Of a DNA stretch of 18,423 nucleotides, positions 1 to 7,070 are shown piece by piece. Every line of letters starts with the position of its first letter. Positions within the stretch are counted from its first letter, which is position 1. The DNA lies in assembly GCA_947377705.1 (NCBI GenBank), contig CANCGU010000029.1:1-18423 (forward strand), written 5' to 3'. Origin of the DNA: Comamonadaceae bacterium (GTDB taxonomy: Bacteria > Pseudomonadota > Gammaproteobacteria > Burkholderiales > Burkholderiaceae). The notes under the pieces were generated by a model, which was not told the origin of the DNA, ran no database searches, and was given only the letters and a program-made list of their open reading frames with translations. The position numbers and the translations under genes are program-made.

Positions 1-350
1 CCCTGCTCGGCTTGACCCACCATCGCCGCCACTTGGTACAGCATGGCAAAAATCTCATCCACGCTGCGCTGATTGAATACCGTCACTTGCACACCCGCGC
101 GAATGAGCAAGGCGGCGATGTCGGCCTGTAAATCAGAAAACCCAAACACGCAATCGGGCTTGAGCGCCAAGATCTTGTCAATCTTGGCACTCAAAAATGC
201 GCTGACTTTGGGCTTCTCGTCGCGCGCACGACGCGGGCGCACGGTGTAACCCGAGATACCCACAATGCGCGCCTCTTCCCCCAGCAAGTACAGCCACTCG
301 GTCGTTTCCTCGGTGAGGCAGACGATGCGATGAGGGAAAAGATCAAGCAT
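1..350 (-). CDS. BtuF-like cobalamin/metal-chelate ABC substrate-binding protein (3' end beyond window)
   Basis: Translated by hand from the ATG at 348-350, this frame stays open for about 116 codons to the window edge. It begins MLDLFPHRIVCLTEETTEWL and continues with 'LLGEEARIVGISGYTVRP', 'KIDKILALKPDCVFGFSDLQADIAALL' and 'AGVQVTVFNQRSVDEIF'. This is the N-terminal lobe pattern of the periplasmic-binding-protein family that includes BtuF and siderophore binders (PF01497). It follows the btuB-type receptor by only 5 bp, and the base triplet just before the ATG is an in-frame TGA. An upstream start is therefore excluded and the two genes are probably co-translated under the same B12 riboswitch. 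Oddly, no signal peptide is visible: the family fold starts almost at residue 1. Either the protein is cytoplasmic or it is exported by other means. The family is clear, while cobalamin as ligand is inferred from context. Confidence 0.85.
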   Translation of the reverse strand, partial: MLDLFPHRIVCLTEETTEWLYLLGEEARIVGISGYTVRPRRARDEKPKVSAFLSAKIDKILALKPDCVFGFSDLQADIAALLIRAGVQVTVFNQRSVDEIFAMLYQVAAMVGQAEQ

Positions 351-355
351 TCAAG

Positions 356-2239
356 TTACTTAGGTTGGTATTGCAAAGTTGCAAAGAGCCCGCGCCCTGG
401 CGTGTTGTAACCACCCGCCAATTCGTAATGGCGATTGAAGGCATTTTCGAGCTTCACGCGAGCTGTCCAATCGAGGTCGATTTTTCGGCTGGCATAAAAC
501 GCCCAAGTTGTATAACCGGCAAGATCCGCGGGGCCGCCAAAGTTGGAGCGGTCAGAGGCGCCAGCGAATTTGACGCCAACTTCATGGCCAGCCAACCATC
601 GGGAGACATCCAATGAGCCATATTGCTTGGCACGACGGCCGGGCAAACTATTGCTGGTCACATTCCAAGGGTCTTGGAACACCAAAGCGCTTTTCACTTG
701 GTTGCCAAACACTTCTGCACGGGCTGTGAATTCATAGCCTTTGTTGCGCATTTCGCCCGTATTTTGGGGCTTGTATTGCGCGTCATAGGCAATGGTGTTT
801 TGGGTACGTGTTTCAAAGTACACCACACGAAGCAAGGCTTGATTCACGCTGTAAACAGCGCCGGCTTCTTGCGCACGATGCGTCTCTGGCATGAGATTGG
901 GATTACCGTAAGTGCCGACCAAATCATTGGCCGCTGGGGCACGGAATGCCGTAGACACCGTCGACGTCAAACGCCATGCAGGTGTGATTTGATAACCCAA
1001 ACCCAACAACTGCGTGTTGTCCGCATAGTCTTTTTTCAGAGCGCTGGTACTGGCTGTTCTATCCACCGTCAATTCATCACGCCGAGCATTCGCTTGGAAG
1101 TTCCAGCGACCCACTTTGCTGGTCAATCCTGCAAAGTAAGCTGTGGTGTCACGCTTCATGTCGTAGGTGCTGCGTTGCTGGAAATTTTCTTGAGAACGGT
1201 CCAACCCGAAGTTGAGCCTGGTCGCATCGCTGACCGCATAGGTGTTCGTCCAGCGAAACACATCCGCATGACCTTGGTAATGGCCGTTAGCCGCCACGAC
1301 GCCATTTTTCATCGCGTCGTAGGTGTAGTTTGCTGAATAAACGTCAAAGTTCGTCAACCAATCGTCTGTGAAACGCTTGTTCACATACGCGCCCACGGTA
1401 TCTGCCTTGATCTGAAATTGGTGGGTATCGGTTTTATTCAAAGCATAGGCATCGTCATAATCCACCACTGAATTTTTCAAATTGGCACGCACACCGACGC
1501 GTAAATTGGCATCAATTTTTTGATCGACTTTGGCCCCAGCGTATTGATTGCGATAGGCATCACGATCTGGATTTGCACTGGCGTTTTTATCTGCATTGAT
1601 GACTGAAAAACCTGCGGCCCCAGAGGCCCCTGCGTTGAAATCAAAGCGGGTGTCGTCCAACTGTCCGCCGTAGCCCGCACTTAGCTCCGTCGTCTGACGT
1701 GAACCCAGCGTGGCTGCGCCATAGGCTTTGGGCGTGCCTTTGCCAGCGCGGGTGATCACGTTGATCACCCCGCCAATGGCGGCTTCACCATAAAGTGCGC
1801 CCGCATTGCCACGCAACACCTCAACGCGTTCTATTTGAGAAAGCGGAAAATCCGTGATGGTCACCGAACCAATGCCATCCGTTTGCGAACGGACACCATC
1901 AATCAAAACCACCACGTTTTTACTTTCTTGCCCGCGCAGGAAAAATGAGGTCACCGAACCAGGTCCACCACTTCGTCCAAACTCGAAGCCTGCTTCGCCT
2001 TGCAACAAGTCAGCCAATGAAGCGGCTTGCGACTTGTCAATGTCTTGACGCGTGATCACCGACACCGAAGACAAAACCTCGGACAAAGGCTGCTCCATCC
2101 GTGTCGCAGAAATTACCACCGGATTAATTTCAATGCCTTGCGCTTGAGCGCCTGCGGCGACAGCCAAAGACAACAGAGAAAGCGCAGGCGCGGATGTACG
2201 CGCGAATGCACACGCACGGAGACGAATAGATTTATTCAT
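356..2239 (-). CDS. btuB: BtuB-type TonB-dependent outer-membrane receptor, probably for vitamin B12
   Basis: A 627-residue receptor that would import cobalamin across the outer membrane using TonB energy. A signal peptide covers about residues 1-34 (basic MNKSIRLR, hydrophobic LSLLSLAVAAG, cleavage near AQA). Next come a TonB-box-like stretch 'PVVISATR' (40-47) and the plug domain (about 50-165), with 'FFLRGQESKNVVVLIDGVR', 'IERVEVLRGNAGALYGEAAIGGVINVITR'. The rest is a 22-strand-type barrel ending 'GRGLFATLQYQPK'. The length is close to E. coli BtuB. Substrate assignment rests mainly on the cobalamin riboswitch immediately upstream and the BtuF-like gene 5 bp downstream. The sequence by itself could also fit other small-chelate receptors. 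No strong Shine-Dalgarno is seen before the ATG, which fits translational control by the riboswitch. Confidence 0.9.
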   Translation of the reverse strand: MNKSIRLRACAFARTSAPALSLLSLAVAAGAQAQGIEINPVVISATRMEQPLSEVLSSVSVITRQDIDKSQAASLADLLQGEAGFEFGRSGGPGSVTSFFLRGQESKNVVVLIDGVRSQTDGIGSVTITDFPLSQIERVEVLRGNAGALYGEAAIGGVINVITRAGKGTPKAYGAATLGSRQTTELSAGYGGQLDDTRFDFNAGASGAAGFSVINADKNASANPDRDAYRNQYAGAKVDQKIDANLRVGVRANLKNSVVDYDDAYALNKTDTHQFQIKADTVGAYVNKRFTDDWLTNFDVYSANYTYDAMKNGVVAANGHYQGHADVFRWTNTYAVSDATRLNFGLDRSQENFQQRSTYDMKRDTTAYFAGLTSKVGRWNFQANARRDELTVDRTASTSALKKDYADNTQLLGLGYQITPAWRLTSTVSTAFRAPAANDLVGTYGNPNLMPETHRAQEAGAVYSVNQALLRVVYFETRTQNTIAYDAQYKPQNTGEMRNKGYEFTARAEVFGNQVKSALVFQDPWNVTSNSLPGRRAKQYGSLDVSRWLAGHEVGVKFAGASDRSNFGGPADLAGYTTWAFYASRKIDLDWTARVKLENAFNRHYELAGGYNTPGRGLFATLQYQPK

Positions 2240-2309
2240 GATTTAAATACCAACTTTGTGTGCTCTCACCGCCTTCCCCGACAGTGCTTGAGCGATTTAG
2301 CGACGCGTT

Positions 2310-2545
2310 TTTAGGCGCACCGCCACCTTGTTGGCCGGTATCCGGGCTGGCGAAGACTACCTCTGTCGCCTTCCCAAGCGCTTGTTCAAGGCGCTCAGTG
2401 GCTTGTGTGACAGAAGCGGAGCCAAAAGGCTCGTCCGCTTGACCGTTGCGGGGGCAGCGCAGGTTTGGTTTTTGTCGAGCTGGTCGACGCAACCCTCCTG
2501 CTTCCCGTTGAACTGAGGCATGTGAACCACACCTCGAGCACCAAC
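2310..2545 (-). promoter_or_regulatory. Cobalamin (AdoCbl-type) riboswitch upstream of btuB
   Basis: Reading the minus strand, the conserved landmarks of the cobalamin riboswitch occur in the right order. They are GGTGC near 2542, GGGAAGCAGGAGGG near 2508-2495, the hallmark GCTGCCCCCGCAAC (2459-2446), AAGCCACTG (2404-2396), GGGAAGGC, and the B12-box-like CCAGCCCGGATACCGGCC (2350-2333). About 90 nt separate the B12 box from the btuB ATG and form the expression platform. I see no hairpin followed by a U run there, so control of ribosome access is more likely than termination. The 5' boundary is approximate. The RNA would shut off btuB and the following BtuF-like gene when cobalamin is plentiful. 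Confidence 0.93.
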
Positions 2546-2595
2546 ATTGATAATTTTAGCGATTAACCTTGCTGCCACCTTAAAATGTGGAGGCC

Positions 2596-2817
2596 ATGTC
2601 ACAAACCACCCTGATTGATCAAATTGCCCAGCGCGTTGAGCACCTGCTGCTGCGCCACGAAGAACTGCAACGCACGAATGCGTTGCTTGCCACACAAGTG
2701 CAAGAGCTGACACACGAACGCGACTTACTGAAATCACGGCTGGGTGCGGCACGCCACCGTATTGATGCATTGATTGATCGCCTCCCACAAGGCGCAGATG
2801 CCAAGGACAACGCATGA
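2596..2817 (+). CDS. zapB: ZapB-like coiled-coil cell-division protein
   Basis: A 73-residue, almost wholly helical protein (MSQTTLIDQIAQRVEHLL...) with heptad-like leucines and many E/R/Q residues, as in short coiled-coil proteins of the ZapB/TIGR02449 type. Such proteins link the Z-ring to other division factors through ZapA. Its stop overlaps the start of zapA by 4 bp (ATGA), which indicates translational coupling. The start is uncertain. The ATG at 2596 gives the family-like N-terminus but has GGAGG only 2 nt upstream. A GTG at 2587 in the same frame is an alternative without a clear Shine-Dalgarno. The gene is transcribed divergently from the B12 riboswitch. Family membership is judged from size, coiled coil and neighbour, not from a unique motif. 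Confidence 0.75.
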   Translation: MSQTTLIDQIAQRVEHLLLRHEELQRTNALLATQVQELTHERDLLKSRLGAARHRIDALIDRLPQGADAKDNA

Positions 2818-3119
2818 AGCAGATTGAAGTTCAAATCATGGGTCAAGGCTATGTTCTGGGCTGTCCCGAGGGCGGCGAAACGCGCCTGAGCGAAGCCGTT
2901 GGCAAGGTGGACCAAGCCATGTGCAAAATTCGCGATGCGGGCAAGATCAAGGCGCGTGATCGGATTGCCGTGCTCGCGGCACTCAATTTGGCATTTGACT
3001 TAACCGATCGCCCCGCCACCTCCCTTGCCAGCGCAGATGACGGGTCATACAACACCGACTTGCATCAATTGCTGCAGCGCATGGATGCCGTGCTCGCACG
3101 CGATAACCAACTGATCTAA
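2814..3119 (+). CDS. zapA: Cell division protein ZapA
   Basis: A 101-residue ZapA, a cytoplasmic FtsZ-associated protein that bundles protofilaments at the division site. The N-terminal part 'MKQIEVQIMGQGYVLGCPEGGETRLSEAVGKVDQAM' is the typical ZapA beta-sheet/helix domain. It is followed by 'RDRIAVLAALNLAFDLTD', the conserved helix shared with the family, and a C-terminal dimerising helix. The length is normal. The gene overlaps the ZapB-like gene by 4 bp, and its stop lies 20 bp before the predicted 5' end of 6S RNA, an arrangement widely seen in proteobacteria. Confidence 0.93.
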   Translation: MKQIEVQIMGQGYVLGCPEGGETRLSEAVGKVDQAMCKIRDAGKIKARDRIAVLAALNLAFDLTDRPATSLASADDGSYNTDLHQLLQRMDAVLARDNQLI

Positions 3120-3126
3120 CGCGCCC

Positions 3127-3132
3127 TACAAT
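3127..3132 (+). promoter_or_regulatory. -10 hexamer of the 6S RNA promoter
   Basis: TACAAT lies directly after the zapA stop, and its end is 7 nt before the predicted 6S RNA start at about 3139. The -35 region would lie inside the end of zapA and is poor, so only the -10 is called. Placement is inferred from the RNA's closing stem. Confidence 0.55.
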
Positions 3133-3138
3133 CACACC

Positions 3139-3313
3139 GTCTGCAAGTCCTTGGGGCTTTATATTTCCTTGAACCAATGCTCATAGAGCTCGGGCTTGGA
3201 ACATCGGTTGATGAGCGTGATCGTCTCGCGTTAGATGAACCCAACGTCAACCTGACCTCGCCCACCTGAACCCCCGGTTCAGGATGACGGCTCCGAGGCT
3301 CCTTGCAGACACC
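3139..3313 (+). ncRNA. ssrS: 6S RNA (ssrS)
   Basis: There is no open frame here, but strong RNA structure. The ends pair (GTCTGCAAG at 3139-3147 with CTTGCAGAC at 3302-3310), forming the closing stem. Internally, CCTTGAACC occurs on the 5' side. On the 3' side CCTGAACCCCCGGTTCAGG (3265-3283) folds as the small hairpin typical of the 6S central-bubble region (E. coli has CCTTGAACC...GGTTCAAGG there). The length of about 175 nt and the position just after zapA are both characteristic. 6S RNA mimics an open promoter and sequesters the housekeeping sigma factor-RNA polymerase in stationary phase. A weak T-rich stretch follows the 3' end, only about 27 nt before the next gene, so read-through into the permease is possible. 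Confidence 0.93.
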
Positions 3314-3339
3314 TTTTATTTTTTAAGGCCTGCATTCCC

Positions 3340-4155
3340 ATGGACCTCCAACCCCAACTGATTCTTGAACTCGCCGTGCTCGGCATTTGCACTGGTTTCT
3401 TGGCGGGCTTGCTCGGTATTGGTGGCGGCATGATCATGGTGCCCTTCATCACCTTCATGCTCTCACATCGGGGGGTGGACGCAGACCTTTCGGTCAAGAT
3501 GGCGATTGCCACCTCGATGGCGACCATCATCTTTACGTCAATCTCCAGCGTGCGTGCACACCACAAACGCGGCGCCGTGCGATGGGACTTGGTGAAAGGC
3601 TTAGCGCCTGGCATCGTCCTAGGTAGCATGATCGGCAGCTTGGGGGTGTTTGCGCTGCTCAAAGGCTCTTATTTGGCCATCTTCTTTGGTTTGTTCGTGG
3701 GCTTCTCAGCCACGCAAATGTTCTTAGACAAAAAACCTGCGCCCACACGTCAAGTACCCGCAACAGCAGGGCTCATGGGGGCCGGTGGTGTGATTGGATT
3801 TATCTCAGGTTTGGTAGGTGCCGGTGGCGGCTTTATCAGCGTCCCATTCATGACCTGGTGCAATGTCGCCATTCACAACGCAGTCGCCACCAGCGCAGCA
3901 TTAGGTTTTCCCATTGCGGTGGCCAACGTGGTGGGTTACATCATCAGCGGCATGTCGGTTGAAGGTTTGCCAGCAGATACGTTTGGCTTTATCTGGACAC
4001 CTGCCTTGGTTGTGATTGCTGCATGCAGCGTGTTCACAGCCCCGCTGGGTGCGAAAGCCGCGCACATGCTGCCGGTCAAAAAACTCAAGCGCGTATTTGC
4101 CAGCGTCTTGTATGTGCTGGCGGCTTACATGCTTTACAAGGGCATCGCCGGCTGA
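3340..4155 (+). CDS. TauE/SafE (TSUP) family membrane permease
   Basis: A 271-residue integral membrane protein of the TSUP/TauE family (PF01925), whose members export sulfite, sulfoacetate or other organosulfur anions. The internal duplication typical of the family is visible. 'GFLAGLLGIGGGMIMVPFIT' near residues 19-38 is echoed by 'GFISGLVGAGGGFISVPFMT' in the second half, each a glycine-rich re-entrant-like motif followed by a helix. The length is typical. The ATG is chosen because a weak AAGG lies about 11 nt upstream and the family's first helix starts just after. The substrate cannot be told from sequence. The gene follows 6S RNA and converges, with no spacer at all, on the minus-strand gene at 4156. 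Confidence 0.88.
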   Translation: MDLQPQLILELAVLGICTGFLAGLLGIGGGMIMVPFITFMLSHRGVDADLSVKMAIATSMATIIFTSISSVRAHHKRGAVRWDLVKGLAPGIVLGSMIGSLGVFALLKGSYLAIFFGLFVGFSATQMFLDKKPAPTRQVPATAGLMGAGGVIGFISGLVGAGGGFISVPFMTWCNVAIHNAVATSAALGFPIAVANVVGYIISGMSVEGLPADTFGFIWTPALVVIAACSVFTAPLGAKAAHMLPVKKLKRVFASVLYVLAAYMLYKGIAG

Positions 4156-4869
4156 TTATTGAGGCACCAAACACCATGGGGCTTGGTATTCCACAAGCCC
4201 CATCCACAAAGCCCAACCCGAGCTGACAGCAAGCGCAAAGCCTGCCAAGCGCACGCCCCAAGCGCCACTGCGGCCATCCACGATTGGCGCGCCACGCAAA
4301 CGCAGCCAAATCCAAGGGCCAAGCGTTAACACCACAGCGCTGCCCAATGCAAAGAGTGCCATCACGCCAGCGCCTTCTATCGGACCATTACTCAGCGCGG
4401 CAACCAGAAGTGCACCGTACAGCAAACCACAAGGCATCAGGGCCCACAAGACCCCCAGCAGCACGGCGCCACCATGGCGTAATCTGAGGTGCGCCGTCAT
4501 GGCCTGCACCCGTCGCCATATGCCGCGCCCCATGGCTTCGAGCCAAATCGGTTGCTCGCCACGCCAAAGCAATAAAAGCCCGATCATGAAGGCGACGATG
4601 TGCAACAAAGTCCACAAAGGACGAAACACGGCCGATTGAGTACTCAGCCAACCAACCCCCTGCATGGTGGTCGCAGCCAATGCACCCAAGGCGCTGTAAC
4701 CAATGACACGCCCCAGCTGAAATAGCAGCATGGCCGCAGTACCCCGGCCTCCGCTTTGCGTTTGGGCGGCGCGCCCAATGCCCGCACAAGCCGCACCGCA
4801 CATCGCCAAACAGTGCGGCCCGCCCGCCAGCCCCATGAGGAGTGCGGTCAGGGCCAAAGTTGTGTTCAT
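4156..4869 (-). CDS. Short TauE/SafE-like (DsbD_2/UreH-type) membrane protein linked to hemN and the cbb3 cluster
   Basis: A 237-residue polytopic membrane protein with about six helices. The first helix holds 'GGPHCLAMCGAACAG', the HC-x3-C motif with Cys20, Cys24 and Cys28 that marks the PF13386 (DsbD_2-type) branch, annotated in databases as 'sulfite exporter TauE/SafE family'. Members recur beside ccoNOQP/ccoGHIS genes in many proteobacteria and are suspected to act in copper or thiol handling during oxidase assembly. That role is inference. Its ATG overlaps the hemN stop by one base (TGATG), so the two are translationally coupled and probably share the hemN promoter. It is clearly different from the full-length TSUP permease it faces at 4155. 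Confidence 0.85.
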   Translation of the reverse strand: MNTTLALTALLMGLAGGPHCLAMCGAACAGIGRAAQTQSGGRGTAAMLLFQLGRVIGYSALGALAATTMQGVGWLSTQSAVFRPLWTLLHIVAFMIGLLLLWRGEQPIWLEAMGRGIWRRVQAMTAHLRLRHGGAVLLGVLWALMPCGLLYGALLVAALSNGPIEGAGVMALFALGSAVVLTLGPWIWLRLRGAPIVDGRSGAWGVRLAGFALAVSSGWALWMGLVEYQAPWCLVPQ

Positions 4870-6257
4870 CAGATGATTTTAGAGAACCTTGCGCGGTTCT
4901 TGTCAGCTTGCAGGTATTTGTCGAACACCATGGCCACGCCACGTACAAAGAACCAACCCAACTCGGTCACATGAATGCCTGAGTCGTCCATCGTCAGCAG
5001 CCCCTGCTCTTGCATCGCGGCCAAGGTTGCCAGCTCTGGCGCAAAGTACTGTTTGAAGTCCACCAAGTGCGATAACTCGACCGATTCAAACAACACACTC
5101 CCCTGGCACATCAAGGCCATGATGACGGTACGACGCAACAAGTCATCACGCGTCAAGGCCATGCCACGCGCAACGGGTAAGCGACCTTGGTTGAGCAAGT
5201 CGTAGTACTCGTCCAACGTTTTCACGTTTTGGCTAAAAGTCGGTCCCACGCGACCAATCGATGAAACGCCCAAAGCAATCAAATCGCAATCGGGTTGTGT
5301 GCTGTAGCCTTGAAAATTGCGGTGTAAACGCCCTTGGCGTTTGGCCACAGCCAAAGCGTCGGTGGGCAAGGCAAAGTGGTCCATGCCGACGTACACATAG
5401 CCCGCCTCCATCAGCACACGCATAGCGCTGGAGAGCATGACCAACTTAGACGCAGCAGGTGGCAAGTCTTGGGTATGGATGCGGCGTTGTGGCTTGAATC
5501 GCTCAGGCAAATGGGCATAGGCATACAGCGCGATGCGATCCGGGCGAAGCTTGACCACTTGACCCAGTGTGCGCTCAAACGTTTCAGGGGTTTGCATGGG
5601 CAGGCCATAAATCAAGTCCACGTTGACGGACTCAAACCCTAACTCGCGCGAGGCCGCCACCAAGTCAAACACTTGCTCGGCCGGCTGAATTCGATGAACT
5701 GCTTTTTGCACCGCAGGTTCAAAATCTTGCACCCCAAAGCTCAGGCGATTGAAGCCTTGATCGGCCAAGGCCGCTAAGCGCTCACGCGTCACGGTACGGG
5801 GGTCAATCTCAACCGAATATTCACCCCCAGGGGTGAACTGAAAGTTGCGACGCAGCATAGACATCAGCTGCGCCAACTCGGCATCGTTCAAAAACGTAGG
5901 GCTGCCACCACCCAGGTGTAACTGCGACACCATTTGGCCTTGGCCCAAGTGCGCGATGTTGAGATCGACTTCACGCTCTAGGTAATGCAGATACGCCTCA
6001 CCACGCGCGTGATGTTTGGTAATGATCTTGTTGCAAGCACAGTAATAACAAAGTGACTCGCAAAACGGAATATGCACATACAGCGACAAGGGATAGGCCT
6101 TCGCAGTCAACCCATCCCGACGCTGCTCTAGCGCTTGTAAATAATCTGCCTCACCAAACGCCTCCACAAATCGATCGGCGGTGGGGTAAGAGGTGTAGCG
6201 AGGCCCGGCCACATCGTAGCGCCGCAAAAGTTCTGGGTTCAACACAAGAGAATGCAT
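4869..6257 (-). CDS. hemN: Oxygen-independent coproporphyrinogen III oxidase (radical SAM)
   Basis: HemN decarboxylates coproporphyrinogen III to protoporphyrinogen IX without oxygen, in the cytoplasm, using S-adenosylmethionine. From the ATG at 6257 it has 462 residues, a normal length. The radical-SAM cluster motif is 'PFCESLCYYCACN' (Cys66, Cys70, Cys73, with the family's extra Cys75). 'LHLGGGSPTFL', 'EIDPRT', 'FNRLSFGVQDF' and 'NVDLIYGLPMQT' follow, as does the HemN C-terminal domain. An in-frame ATG lies at 6284. I prefer 6257 because AGGTG sits 7 nt before it, there is no ribosome site before 6284, the family usually starts near this point, and the predicted transcription start (about 6276) lies downstream of 6284. 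The gene provides heme for the cbb3 oxidase at low oxygen and is predicted to be FNR-activated. Confidence 0.95.
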   Translation of the reverse strand: MHSLVLNPELLRRYDVAGPRYTSYPTADRFVEAFGEADYLQALEQRRDGLTAKAYPLSLYVHIPFCESLCYYCACNKIITKHHARGEAYLHYLEREVDLNIAHLGQGQMVSQLHLGGGSPTFLNDAELAQLMSMLRRNFQFTPGGEYSVEIDPRTVTRERLAALADQGFNRLSFGVQDFEPAVQKAVHRIQPAEQVFDLVAASRELGFESVNVDLIYGLPMQTPETFERTLGQVVKLRPDRIALYAYAHLPERFKPQRRIHTQDLPPAASKLVMLSSAMRVLMEAGYVYVGMDHFALPTDALAVAKRQGRLHRNFQGYSTQPDCDLIALGVSSIGRVGPTFSQNVKTLDEYYDLLNQGRLPVARGMALTRDDLLRRTVIMALMCQGSVLFESVELSHLVDFKQYFAPELATLAAMQEQGLLTMDDSGIHVTELGWFFVRGVAMVFDKYLQADKNRARFSKII

Positions 6258-6282
6258 AAGTTCACACCTAAATTTGCGCTCC

Positions 6283-6324
6283 ATAATAGGTGTGTAGTCA
6301 TTCTTAAAAGTTGACTTGCATCAA
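6283..6324 (-). promoter_or_regulatory. FNR-activated hemN promoter (FNR box 6311-6324, -10 at 6283-6288)
   Basis: TTGACTTGCATCAA at 6311-6324 fits the FNR consensus TTGAY-N4-RTCAA in full. Reading towards hemN, the -10-like TATTAT (6288-6283) is centred exactly 32 bp from the centre of the box. This is the class II geometry (box at -41.5), predicting a start near 6276. The same box also lies 20 bp before the fnr ATG on the other strand. There it cannot act as a class II activator site because the start would fall inside the gene, so repression of fnr by Fnr is more plausible (inference). Confidence 0.85.
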
Positions 6325-6344
6325 TACAAACGACTGTCTGCCCT

Positions 6345-7070
6345 ATGAATTCCACAAGTATCAAAGTCGCCTGTTCCAACTGCAATTTGCGCGAGCTCTG
6401 CATGCCTTTAGGCTTGAATGAGAGTGAGATGGAGCGTGTCGATGAAGTGGTTGCGACTCGCCGCAAAGTGGGTCGTGGTGATAACCTTTTTAGAAATGGT
6501 GACAAGTTCAATGCGTTGTACGCCATTCGTACTGGTTTTTTCAAAACACGCATCTCCTCTGAAGATGGTCGTGACCAAGTCACGGGCTTTCAAATGGCAG
6601 GAGAAATTATTGGGCTAGACGGCATCGTGAGCGACCACCACACCTGTGACGCAGTCGCATTGGAAGACGCAGAAGTGTGTGTGATGCCATTTGATCGCAT
6701 CGAAGAACTGTCACGCGAAATCACATCGCTGCAACGCCATGTGCACAAAATCATGAGCCGTGAAATCGTGCGTGAAAACGGTGTGATGTTGCTGCTGGGC
6801 AGCATGCGCGCTGAAGAACGCTTAGCCGCCTTTTTGGTCAACCTGGTGCAACGCTTACACGCCAGGGGGTTTTCTCAATCAGAATTGGTTTTGCGTATGA
6901 CACGCGAAGAAATTGGCAGTTTTCTAGGCCTTAAGCTTGAAACTGTGAGCCGTACATTCTCGAAATTTGCCGAAGACGGCATCATTGAAGTGAAGCAGCG
7001 CCATGTGCGCATCCTCAATCCAGACGCGCTCAAACTCATTGTGAACGCACAAGCCTGCCAACCCAGTTAA
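6345..7070 (+). CDS. fnr: Fnr-type oxygen-sensing transcription regulator (CRP/FNR family)
   Basis: A 241-residue CRP-family regulator. The N-terminal 'CSNCNLREL C' spacing (Cys10, Cys13, Cys19) plus Cys112 in 'EVCVMPF' reproduces the four [4Fe-4S] ligands of E. coli FNR (Cys20, 23, 29, 122). A cyclic-nucleotide-like beta-barrel, a dimerisation helix and a C-terminal helix-turn-helix follow. The recognition helix has 'LETVSRTFSKF' (Glu199, Ser202, Arg203), the E-x2-S-R code that reads TTGAT half-sites, matching the three boxes in this window. No Shine-Dalgarno precedes the ATG, yet the next Met would remove the cluster cysteines, so this start must be right and the mRNA may have a very short leader. 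Its last codon overlaps the stop of the convergent gene at 7067. Confidence 0.95.
   Translation: MNSTSIKVACSNCNLRELCMPLGLNESEMERVDEVVATRRKVGRGDNLFRNGDKFNALYAIRTGFFKTRISSEDGRDQVTGFQMAGEIIGLDGIVSDHHTCDAVALEDAEVCVMPFDRIEELSREITSLQRHVHKIMSREIVRENGVMLLLGSMRAEERLAAFLVNLVQRLHARGFSQSELVLRMTREEIGSFLGLKLETVSRTFSKFAEDGIIEVKQRHVRILNPDALKLIVNAQACQPS

Noticed and set aside
623..1336. 237-codon open frame on the plus strand
   Set aside because: Antisense to the btuB barrel region; no family resemblance.
2357..2815. 152-codon minus-strand frame across the riboswitch and zapB
   Set aside because: It covers the conserved riboswitch core and the opposite strand of zapB; the conserved RNA elements explain the sequence.
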